Source of the DNA: Artemia franciscana
Taxonomy: Eukaryota; Arthropoda; Branchiopoda; Anostraca; Artemiidae
Reading direction: 5' to 3'
Assembly: GCF_032884065.1 (NCBI RefSeq)
Contig: NW_027062693.1
Span: 1,219,143-1,283,142 of the forward strand
DNA: 64,000 nt
Part shown: in pieces, positions 22,230 to 32,290 of the stretch
Position numbering within the stretch: position 1 is the stretch's first letter
Layout of the letters: each line of letters starts with the position of its first letter
The notes under the pieces: generated by a model
Seen by the model: only the letters and a program-made list of their open reading frames with translations
Database searches by the model: none
What the model was told of the DNA's origin: nothing
Program-made: the position numbers and the translations under genes

Positions 22230-22930
22230 ATTTTGGGTTTCTTAGAAGTTTGTTTCTTTCCGTGCATGGTTTGCTTCTTTCGTAGACGTTTGTTTCTTCT
22301 GTATGGGTAAGCAATTTCGGGCTTCTTTGATGCTTATTTTTGTCTGTCTAGGTAATTTGCTTTGGTTTCTTAGATGTTTGTTTTTTTCTGTGCTTTGTTT
22401 TTTTGTAGACGTTTGGTTTTTCTTTCTAGGTACGTTTTTTCGATTTCTTAGACGTTTTTTTTTCTGTGCTTTGTTTGTTTTTTCGTAGACGTTTGGTTTT
22501 TCTGTCTAGGTAAGTTTTTTTTCGGTTTCTTAAACGTTTGTTTTTGTCTGTCTAGGTAAGGTTGTTTGGTTTCTAAGACGTTTTTTTTTCTGTGCATGTT
22601 TGTTTGTTCGTAGACTTTTGGTTTTTCTGTTTAGGTAGGTTTGTTTTTGATTTCTTAGACGTTTGTTTTTTCTATGCATAGTTTGTTTTTTCGTACACGT
22701 TTGGTTTCTCTGTCTAGGTAAATTTTTTGGTTTCTTAGACGTTTTTTTTTGTTTAGATAGGTTTTTTTGGTTTCTTCGACGTTTGTTTTTGTCTGTCTAG
22801 GTATGTTTTTTGCTTCTTAGACTTCGTTTTTTTCTGTGCTTTGTTTTTTTTTAGACGTTTGTTTTTTTTTCTTTACAGGTAAGATATTTTGGTCCTCTTA
22901 GACGTTTTTTTCTGTGTAGGGTTATTTGGA
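22230..22930 (+). repeat. T/G-rich minisatellite with AGACGTTT core
   Basis: Repeated phrases 'ggtttcttagacgtttg', 'tttctgtgctttgtttg', 'tcgtagacgtttggttttt' and 'ctgtctaggtaa' alternate about a dozen times over 0.7 kb. The composite unit is roughly 75-115 bp, with two AGACGTTT half-units. The + strand is almost free of long A or C runs, giving strong strand asymmetry. Frames of about 60 codons reading F/L/V-rich peptides are a by-product of the composition. Confidence 0.85.
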
Positions 22931-23654
22931 GTCTATTTAATTTATTCAATCCATTTGTTTCTTATACATGTTATTTTTTTGCTGTTATTCATAATTTTCA
23001 TAGTCTACTTTTTTGTTTGAATTTTTTCTTTGACTTAGTGCTTAAGATATATGTTCTTTGTGCAAATTTCTAGTATATTATTTTCTACAGTCCTGTGGTC
23101 TCAATTTTTTCAACAGTATTTTCGTATCATTTGATAGCTGAAATTTAGTTTTATCCATCTATAGAATCCTATTTCTGAAACTTGCTTCGTGTTCTTTTTA
23201 GGTTTAGAAATACCTTGAAAATTAGCTAGAAATCGTCAAAAGGAGAAAACCTTCGTATATTTAAGTAATTTTGAGTCACTTTTTAAGCAAAAGTATAAGT
23301 TATATCATAATTCTGTCTCCGTGAATCGATAAACCTGAAACTAACAAATCCAGCAATGCAAGTATCTTGCCTTCAGGTGTAAATTACGACTGTAGGCTTG
23401 TCGCAAAGTCGCATGTTTCAGACGAAGCATAAGCCTTAAACGACTCGTGGGTTTTCCATTTTCTTTACATATCCAGGAGTCTTTGTAGGGGTTTGCACCA
23501 TTTAATTACTGTATATTTATTCAATTATTTTTCCTTAATTATGATTAGACTTTATCTAAGTTATTATCACCCTTTCAGGAACACTTTTCTTGAATTCTTT
23601 CTCCCTTTCGCTGAAATACTTTACCTTTGATCCTACCTTTGCAAAGAAGCTTGA
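22931..23654. other. No gene recognised
   Basis: AT-rich. Nothing recognisable was seen. Confidence 0.4.
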
Positions 23655-23905
23655 CTGAATCCTTAAATTAACTTTTTTCAATGTTATTTTAATTCTAGTA
23701 TTACTTTTTTTTATTATAAAGATTTCCCAATGCTAAAGCAGCTGCCTATAAAGGTGTATATGACTTTTAAAAATGGTTTTTGAATTGCAGCAGTTGTTTG
23801 AGAATTTGCAGCTTGTAAAATGTGTGTCCCTTATTTTGTGGTAAGATAAACAATTTTCTGCTGAATTGTAAATAATTGCAAAGTACCCCTTTAAAAATGT
23901 TAACA
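23655..23905 (+). repeat. Repeat R, copy 1
   Basis: About 250 bp matching 31665-31895: 'gcagctgcctataaaggtgt', 'gttgtttgagaatttgcagc' and 'gtcccttattttgtggtaag'. Here the frame is broken. It lies 150 bp before the first family C element. Confidence 0.75.
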
Positions 23906-24058
23906 GAACAGGAATGAAGATTTTCTAAGGAGTTGAAATTATTTTTTTCAATCTGCGTTTCGGTCAAGTACTTAATTATAGGTCAACCCTCCCCCTCTTC
24001 AGAATCTTGAGGCTATAAAAATTCTCTCTATTTTTTTCCACTTCATTCTCCCCTTTTT

Positions 24059-26774
24059 TATGGCACTTGGTATTAACTAGGTGACATACAGCAATCGCAG
24101 ATTCTGTCGGTCTGTCGGTCCCGGTTTTGCTACTTTAGGCACTTTCAGGTAAGCTAGGACGATGAAATTTTGCAGGCTTATCAGGGACCGGACCAGATTA
24201 AATTAGAAATAGTTTTCCCGATTTGACCATCTTGTGGGGGGGGGGGGGTAGTGGGGCCCCGTTGATTCGGAAAAAATAGAGAAATTGAAGTATTTTTAAC
24301 TTACGAACGGTTGATCAGATCTTAATGAAATTTGATGTTTGGAAGGATATCGTGTCTCAGAACTGTTATTTTAAGTCCCGACCGGATCTGGTGATAGTGG
24401 GGGGAGATGGGAGGGGGAAACCTAAAATAATGGAAAACACTTAGAGTGGAGGGATCGGGATTAAACTTGGTGGGAAAAATAAAGTCCTAGATACATGATT
24501 TACATGACCAAAGCGGACCCACCCTCTTTGGAGTGGCTGGGGGGGGGGGGGGTAATTCTGAAAAATTAAAAAAATTATGTATTTTTAACTTAGGAACGGG
24601 TGATCGAATCTCAATGAAGTTTGATATTTAGAAGGGTATCGTGTCTTAAAGCTCTTATTTTAAATACCGACCAGATCTGGTGACATTGTGGGGGGGGGAG
24701 TTGGGAGGGGGGAACCTGAAACTTGGAAAACACTTAGAGTGGAGGGATCGGGATGAAACCTGGTGGGAAAAATAAGCACAAGTCCTAGATACATGATTGA
24801 CATAACAAGAACGGATCCGCTCTCCTTGGGGTAGTTGGGAGGGGGGTAATTGTGAAAAATTAGAAAAAATAAGGTATTTTTAACTTACGAACAGATGATC
24901 GGGTCTCAGTGAAATTTGAAATTTAGAAGGATATTGTGTGTCAAAGTTCTTATTTTAAGTTCCGACCGGATCTGGTGACGTTGGGGGGAGTTTGGGGTGG
25001 GGGAACCTAAAATGATAGAAAACGCTTAGATTGGAGGGATCGGGATGAAACTTGGTGGGAAAAATAAGCATAAGTCTTAGATACGTGACTTACATAATTG
25101 GGATGGATCCGCTCTATTGGGGGGGGGGTAATTCTTAAAAATTAGAGGAAATGACGTATTTTTAACTTACAAAGGAGTGACCGGATCGTCATGAAACTTC
25201 ATATTTAGAAGGACCTCGTAACTCAGATCTCTTATTTTAAATCTCAACCGGATCCAGCGTGATTGGGGGAGGGCAGTTGGGGGAACCGGAAATCGTAGAA
25301 AATACTTAAAGCGGTGAGGTCAGGATGAAACTGGATGGGAAAAATAAAAACCTGTCTAAGATACGTGACTGACATAACCGGACCGGATCTGCTCTCTTTG
25401 GGGTAGTTGGGGGGGGGGGGGGTTAGTTCTGAAAAACTAAAAAAATGAGGTATTTTTAACCTGCGAACGGGTCATCGGATCTCAATGAAATTTGATATTT
25501 AGAAGGATATCGTGTCTCAGAGCTCTTATTTTAAATCCCAATCAGATCTGGTGACATTGGGGAGAGATGGGAGGGGGAAACCTAAAACTTGGAAAACACA
25601 TAAAGTGGAGGGATCGGGATGAAACTTGGTGGGAAAAATAAGCACAAGTCCTAGATACATGGTTGACATAACCGGAACGGATCCGCTCTCTTTGGGGTAG
25701 GTCAAAAATTGCCGTATTTTCAACTTACGAAGTAGTGATCGGATCTTAATGAAATTTCATATTTAGAAGGACCTCGTAATTCAGATCTCTTATTTTAAAT
25801 CTCATTCAGATCCAGCTTAATCGGGGGGGGGCAGTTGGGGGTACCGGAAATCTTTGAAGATACTTAAAGCGGTGAGATCAGGATGAAACTGGATTGGAAG
25901 AATAACAACCTGTCTAAGATACGTGACTGATATAACCGGATCTACTCTCTTTTGTGGAGGTGGGGGGGGTAATTTTGAAAATTGATGTATTTGTAACTTA
26001 CGAAAGGGTAACCAGATCTTAATGAAATTTGATATCTAGAAGAATCTTGTGCTTTAAAGCTCTAATTTTAAATTCAGACCAGGTCCTGTGACATTGGGGG
26101 GATTGGAGGGGGAAACTGGAATTCTTGGAAAACGTGAAAATTGGGGTATTTTTATCTTACGAATAGGTGATCGGATCTTAATGAAATTTTATATTTACAA
26201 GGAATTTATTTCAAATCCCGACCAGATCTTTTGACATTGGAGGGGAGTTGGAGGGGGAAATCTTGAAAAACACTTTGAGTGGAGGAATTGGGATGAAGCT
26301 TGGTGGATAGAATAAGCAAATGTCCTCCATACGTGATTGACGGAACCGTACTGGATTCGCTCTCTTTGGGGGTGTTGGGGGAGGGGTTCAGTGATTTGGC
26401 GAGTTTGGTGCTCCTGAACGTGCTTCGACGATGAAAATTGATAGGCGTGTCAGGGAGCTGCACAAATTGACTTGATAAAGTCGTTTTCCCAGATTCGACC
26501 ATCTGGGGGGCTAAAGGGAGAGGAAAAATTTGAAAAAATTAGGTATTTATAACATACGAGTGTGTGTTCGGATCTTAATGAATTTTGATATTTAGAAGGA
26601 CGTCGTGACTCAGTGCTCTTATTTTAAATCCTGACCGGCATTAAGCCTCTGATTTTGCTTTTAAATCAATCTTTTGATTCTTAGAATTTTGCTAGAGCTC
26701 ACACCATATGATCTCTTGGCTCTTAGCTCTTCATGCCTCGTCACAAGTGCCATATGAACTCTTAGCTCTTGTTG
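24059..26774 (+). mobile_element. Family C element, copy 1: tandem units between hairpin ends
   Basis: The left end is TATGGCACTTG (24059), part of a short CACTTGGT..AAGTG hairpin, followed by a (GTCGGTCT)-type stretch. The right end contains the inverted CAAGTGCCATA (26744-26754), then a GAACTCTTAGCTC hairpin-like box. Between them are about nine diverged units, each with 'tatttttaacttacgaacgg', 'atcttaatgaaatttgata', 'agctcttattttaaat', a G run, 'gagtggagggatcggga' and 'ggaacggatccgctctc'. The 'aacttacga' boxes sit near 24297, 24584, 24870, 25155, 25451, 25711, 25985, 26143 and 26540, so the unit is ~285 bp with an irregular right end. G runs reach 12-14. No coding frame is conserved between units. 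Confidence 0.75.
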
Positions 26775-27265
26775 ACGTTTATTTCCCTAACATAATAAGA
26801 ACTCCATAACAGGGTGTTGTAGGTTTCCTATCAAAATACCCATTGTTAAAATTCAGAATTTTTTTGAAATCTACTACTTAACTATAATCAAGCCTAAAGT
26901 ATTAAAGACATCAGAACAAAAAACATTCCCCCCTGACTAATATTTGGTCTATTAATACCTGAAAACCCGATTCTCGAAGTTTTTGGCTGTTTCAAAATTA
27001 TGAAGTTTTTAGGACGCTATCATATTTTGTTACTTTGTCTATGTTTAATCAGAGAAAAAAAATAAGAAAAAGTAATAGATGAATTCGACACTTTTGGTGC
27101 GAAAAATTCAAATATTAGCCATCTCCCAAAGACAACTACACTTTCAAAAGAAAACGACGTCTTCTAAAGCTGTTTGGTTCTACGTGTTTTTAATCTGTTT
27201 TTCAGTGATTTTTTTTTTCGGTGAATGGGAGCTGCGTTTTTCATTTCCCATCCCGCTAGATTTCT

Positions 27266-27293
27266 ATCAATTTCCACTAGAGTGGAAATTGAT
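27266..27293. repeat. Perfect 13-bp-arm palindrome
   Basis: ATCAATTTCCACT (27266-27278) and AGTGGAAATTGAT (27281-27293) are exact inverted copies around a 2-nt centre. No flanking element is recognised. Confidence 0.85.
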
Positions 27294-27584
27294 TTTTTCT
27301 CAATGCTTCAAAATGAGTGCTCTTATACCAAGTGACGAAGAGTGAAGAAAAGTTTATGTGACGAAAAGTTTAAAAATTTCTACATTATATCAGACTGCTT
27401 AGAGAATTAAAGAACCTATTCTCAATGGCTACTCATTTCATTTGTCATTGTGTGCTTATAATGAATAATAATCACATTTCCTCTTTAGTTGTTTTAAAGA
27501 CAATCTATAAGTAAAACACTTATAATTATCACTTGGGTATGTATAGCGACCAATAAAATCTTTTCAAGTAAAAGTTTAGCAAAA

Positions 27585-27690
27585 GAGTGGGGACAGAAAC
27601 CCCCTGTTATACAGAATAATTTCTGTTCTTTTAAGTTTATATGCTGCTCTGTACTTTCATCTGAAAATATTATATCTATTGATTAAATTT
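27585..27690 (-). mobile_element. Family A fragment
   Basis: Reads 'gaataatttctgttctttta', 'agtttatatgctgctct' and 'tactttcatctgaaa', the right hairpin arm of family A in inverted orientation. Confidence 0.6.
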
Positions 27691-28031
27691 AAGACATCAA
27701 TATGTGATTACTCTACAGTTTTGGGTGAAAATAGTTGGTATCAAGTATGTTGCAAGTTTTTAGATTTAAATAGATTACAATGTTCTTTTGTTCCATGAGG
27801 CTGGGGAACTTACGGTGAAAAAAAAAGCTACAAAATGCAACATCCAGTCGCCAATTGAGGTATGAATTGCTTGGTCCTTCTACGAGCAAGCAAGTAGAAT
27901 GTTTTTATTTTAGTCAAAGAGGGTAACATGGCCGATAATAACAGAATCTATCTTGCAGATTGAAAACTGCCCCCCTCACTATCGCCAAAACAGTCTTCAA
28001 ATTTCAATCCCGAAACGTGCAGGACTTTTTT

Positions 28032-29976
28032 TATGGCACTTGGTATTAACCAAGTGACATATAGCAGTCGCCAATTCTGTCGGTCTGTCCCGGTTTTGCT
28101 ACTTTAGGCACTTCCAGGTAAGCTAGGACGATGAAATTTGGCAAGCGTATCAGGGACCGCACCAGATTAAATTAGAAATAGTCGTTTTCCCGATTTGACC
28201 ATCTGGGGGGGGGGGGGGAGTGAGGGCCCGGTTAATTCGCAAAAAATAGAAAAAATGAAGTATTTTTAACTTATCAGCGGGTATTTGGATCTTAATGAAA
28301 TTTCATGTTTGGAATGATATTGTGTCTTAGAGCTCTTATTTTAAATCCCGACCGGATCTGATGACATTGGGGGGAGTCGGAGGGGGAAAACCTAAAGTCC
28401 CGGTTTTGCTACTTTAGGCACTTCCAGGTAAGCTAGGACGATGAAATTTGGCAAGCGTATCAGGGACCGGACCAGATTAAATTAGAAATAGTCGTTTTCC
28501 CGATTTGACCATCTGGGGGGGGGAGTAGGGGCCGGTTAATTCGGAAAAATAGAAAAAATGAAGTATTTTTAACTTATGAGCGGGTGATTGGATCTTAATG
28601 AAATTTGATGTTTGGAATGATATTGTGTCTCAGAGCTCTTATTTTAAATCCCGACTGGGTCTGATGACATTGGGGGGAGTTGGAGGGGGGAAACCTAAAA
28701 TCTTGGAAAACACTTAGAGTAGAGGGATCGGGATGAAACTTGATGGGAAAAATAAGCGCAAGTCCTAGATACATGATTGACATAATCGGAACTTATTTGT
28801 TCTCTTTGGGGTAGTTGGGGGGGGGAGTAAGTCTTAAAAATTAGAAAAATGAGGTATTTTCAACTTGCGAACGGTTGATCGGATCTCAATGAAATTTGAT
28901 GTTTAGAAGGATATCGTGTCTTAGAGCTCTTATTTTAAATCCCGACCAGATCTTGTGATGGGGGCGGGGAGTTGGGAGGGGGAACCTAAAACTTGGAAAA
29001 CACTTAGAGTGGAGGGATCGGGATGAAACATGGTGGGAAAAATAAACACAAGTCCTAGATAGATGATTGACATAAACGGAACGGATCCGCTCTCTTTGGG
29101 GTAGTTGGGGGGGGGGGGTTAATTCTGAAAAATTAGAAAAAATGAGGTATTTTTAACTTACGAACGGGTGATTGGATCTCCATGAAATTTGATTTTTAGA
29201 AGGATATCGTGGCTCAAAGCTCTTATTTTAAATCCTGACCGGATCTGGTGACATTGGGGGAAGTTTGGGGTGGGGAGACCTAAAATGATGGGAAACGCTT
29301 AGATTGGAGGGATTGGGATGAAACTTGGTTGGAAAAATAAGCAAAAGTCTTGCATACGTAATTTACATAATTGGAACGGATCCGCTCAATTGCGGGGGGA
29401 GGGGGTAATTCTGAAAAATAAGAAAAATAACGTATTTTTAACTTACGAAGGAGTGATCGGATCTTCATGAAACTTCATATTTAGAAGGACCTCGTAACTC
29501 TGATATCTTATTTTAAATCTCAACCGGATCAAACGTAATTGGGGGGGGGCAGTTGGGGGGACCGGAAATCTTAGAAAATACTTAAAGCGGTGAGATCAGG
29601 ATGAAACTGGATGGGAAGAATAGAAACCTGTCTTAAGATACGTGACTGACATAACTGGACCGGATCTGCTCTCTTTGGTGGAATTGAGAGGGGGGAGGTA
29701 ATTTTGAAAATTGAGGTATTTGTAACTTACGAAAGGGTGACCAGATCTTAATGAAATTTGATATTTAGAAGGATCTTGTGCTATAAAGTTTAACTTTAGG
29801 TTCTGACCTTCTCACAAGTGCCAAATGGGCTCTTGGCTCTTCCGACCTCGTACCATATGAGCTCTCGGCTCTTCCGACCTCGTCCAAATGAGCTCTTGGC
29901 TCTTCCGACCTCGTACCATATGAGCTCTCGGCTCTTCCGACCTCGTCACAAGTGCCATATGAGCTCTTAGCTCTTG
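28032..29976 (+). mobile_element. Family C element, copy 2
   Basis: The left end TATGGCACTTG (28032) forms CACTTGGT-ATTA-ACCAAGTG, a perfect 8-bp stem. The right end carries CAAGTGCCATA (29949-29959) and then GAGCT-CTT-AGCTC. Unit boxes 'aacttacga' lie near 28260, 28562, 28853, 29150, 29435 and 29722, ~290 bp apart. The 5' module 'cccggttttgctactttagg' occurs twice (28089 and 28398), so ~310 bp of the left end is duplicated. The right end has expanded a 31-bp repeat. Confidence 0.75.
29821..29971 (+). repeat. 31-32-bp minisatellite at the right end of family C copy 2
   Basis: About four and a half units of CATATGAGCTCT(C/T)GGCTC followed by TTCCGACCTCGT. The other two family C copies have only one or two units at this place, so this is a copy-specific expansion. 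Confidence 0.85.
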
Positions 29977-30133
29977 TTTTTATTAATTAGTACTTTAGGC
30001 GACTTTAATTATGACCATATAGACCTATGCGTGAATCATATGGATATTCATTTTAAAGCAATTTAACTAAGGTGATTGATTTGAGGCTTGATAGATTTAT
30101 GCACAACGCTCTGTAATCGCATATAAGCCATTT

Positions 30134-30496
30134 TTAAGGAGTCGGTGGATCTTTGTTTAGGTGACAACAATGAGCTTGAGCCTCAAAAGATGCGTTTTTA
30201 TGCCTAAATTTCTTAACTCTCTGGAAACCTTCAGGTAAAAATATAGAAGATTCTACTGGGGTAGGGAGACAAGAAATTAATCTCAATTCACTTTTGAAAC
30301 TCAGGGATATTACTAGACTACGCCTCCGAGATAGGTTTTTCGTGATGACACTTTTCAGTGTAATATAAAAAATTTGACTCACCTGCTTACTGCCAAAAAG
30401 GCTAAAGGCTGGGAGATCATTATGGGTGCCATGACTTTTTTTTGGGCCAGGGAGATTTAAAGAACTCGCCTTTGAAACCATAGAAATGGTGACCAT
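30134..30496 (-). other. Candidate exon or chance frame of 120 codons, minus strand
   Basis: The open frame reads, from 30496 downward, VSKASSLNLPGPKKSHG and DLPAFSLFGSKQ. Immediately after the SKQ codons the DNA is CAG|GTGAGT, a consensus splice donor at about 30383. The frame stays open past it for another 80 codons. I recognise no domain and see no upstream acceptor or start context that settles it. It could be an internal exon of an unidentified minus-strand gene, a transposon remnant or chance. Confidence 0.2.
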
Positions 30497-30669
30497 ATAA
30501 TTTATTTTTCATAATTCAACCCCCCTCCCTCTTGATAAAATGTGAAGGGAAATGTTTGTTATGTGTGACCATCATTCTCAAGGCTGTGTTTTAGACCTTA
30601 TGATTTAAAGAGTCGGTTTTGAGGGGACGGTAACCGTCTCTGCATTCTGGGTAACCCTGGGTATGCTAT

Positions 30670-30945
30670 TAAAATAAACGAAAATAAATTAAGAACAAGT
30701 TGTTTTTTTTAGATGAAAGTGAAAACCGACATTAAAACTTAAAACAAACAGAAAATATTCGGTTTATGAGGGGAGCTGCCTCCTCCCCCTATTCCTTGGA
30801 CTTTGTGTGTCAATCTTGCAAGAACAACTCCTCAAATCACGTTTTAAATTTGAATCAGAAGTACGTGTAAAGCACTATACAGCTTCAGCCTTAAGAGTGA
30901 AGGGATAAGGAGGGGAGAACCCCCTCACAAATACAAGAATCTCTA
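30670..30945 (+). mobile_element. Family A fragment with hairpin relics
   Basis: Has the 'acattaaaacttaaaacaaacagaaaatattcgg' arm region (30730-30765), a GAGGGGAGCTGCCTCC box and 'aaggaggggagaaccccct' near 30910. The central loop is more diverged than in other copies. Confidence 0.6.
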
Positions 30946-31664
30946 GTCAATTGAAGTGTTAATGTCCTTCTGTAATGTCATTTGAAATCCATTTTCTTGA
31001 TTGTATTTCAGTTATTAAAGTTGCATGGCCCTTTAAAATATAAGACTCTAAATATATTAGGCTAAGGACTGCAATTAGGGCCTGGCTGTTAAATTTCTAT
31101 CTTGTCAGACTAATTACCTCTGGATAACAATCAAAGAGTGTATATAGGTATCTGGCAATCTTAATTCAAAAGGTAACTCATCTCATCTAATTTCATATAT
31201 GCTGCGATTTTTTGGTCCGTTGGTTGGCCTTACTTGGTAATTTTGGATAGCCTGATCCAACATTTTTATTATTAATTTTTTTCTGAGTATATCGTTATAT
31301 GTTTCTAATTGAAGGAATACTAAGTTTTACATTTTTTTTTGCAAAAGTGAAAAATCCTATCAGCTTTATATAGTCAAGTTGAGAAAAAATTCCACCAGAA
31401 AATCCTCTCGCCCTAGCAGGAAAGCATTTCTTAGATCCTTTCACAATTTAAAGTGTCAAGGACAATAAAAATGAATTCAAATTGTTTGAACTGGAAATTG
31501 TGGAGCATGCGCAGCCATATATGTATTAAAAATTGGCAAAAAAAATAAATCAAGAATTGATTTGAGCTGAAAAAAAATGTTTTAATTTTGATGTCCTTGG
31601 TATTTTTAGGATTTTGTCGAAATCCTATGACTCTGATACTAACTTTACAAGCAAATTCTACTAT

Positions 31665-31895
31665 ATCCTTGAGTTTCGTGTTTTCATTGTTATTTTAATG
31701 TTGCAGTTACTCTGTTTTCGTTATAAAAATTTACTAATGCCAAAACAGCTGCCTATAAAGGCGTATATGGCTTTTAAAGATGGTTTTAAAATTGCATCAG
31801 TTGTTTGAGAATTTAGAGCTTGTAAAATGTTTGTCCCTTATTTTGTGGTAAGAAAATCCAATTTCTACTCAATTATAAATGATTGTGAAGTAAGA
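31665..31895 (+). repeat. Repeat R, copy 2
   Basis: Matches 23655-23905. Here the frame MPKQLPIKAYMAFKDGFKIA is open. The block is bounded by a TTGCAG acceptor-like and a GTG|GTAAGA donor-like sequence, but a stop follows the frame. Possibly an old duplicated exon or part of a larger repeat. Confidence 0.65.
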
Positions 31896-32060
31896 TTTCT
31901 AAATAGTCCAAAAAGACATATTTTAAAGAATTTAAATACTTTTTTGGTACTTGTATGATGTAGCTCCTACCTTGTATTCTTCTAATATGTTTTTCTAACA
32001 CTCAAGCTTAATGAAATATACCTAAGTATGATAAAACATAATACTTCAGAAACAAATTTT

Positions 32061-32220
32061 GGGTATTTATTTGCACATTAGGGGGTAGGGGTAAAATAGC
32101 GGGTCTGCATACCTAATGTTTTAGGTACAATTTTTATGCATATTATGAAGTAAGAATTGTTTTCTAACTTCATATTGCCCAAACATTTAACCCCCCTCCT
32201 AATGTGCAAATATATAGCCA
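32061..32220. repeat. Short inverted repeat (MITE-like), ~160 bp
   Basis: The left arm, with GGGTATTTATTTGCACATTA then a G5 run (32061-32092), pairs with the right arm, with C6 then TAATGTGCAAATATATAGCC (32189-32220). About 30-bp arms enclose ~95 bp. No coding capacity. Confidence 0.7.
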
Positions 32221-32290
32221 ACATTCTGTTACTACTCTGTCACTTCTCTTTGTCTTGTCTCACGCTAAGCTGAAAGGAACTAACGAAAAC

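Larger units (their letters stand above)
26775..28031. other. Spacer between family C copies
   Basis: No supported gene. An 88-codon frame at 27079-27345 has a hydrophobic stretch but no splice context or similarity that I recognise. It contains a 28-bp palindrome and a family A fragment, listed separately. Confidence 0.4.

Noticed and set aside
22303..22488. Membrane-like F/L/V-rich peptide
   Set aside because: Lies wholly inside the T/G-rich minisatellite; composition artefact.
27079..27345. 88-codon + strand frame with a hydrophobic segment
   Set aside because: No splice sites, no similarity, and half of it is a palindrome-containing AT stretch.
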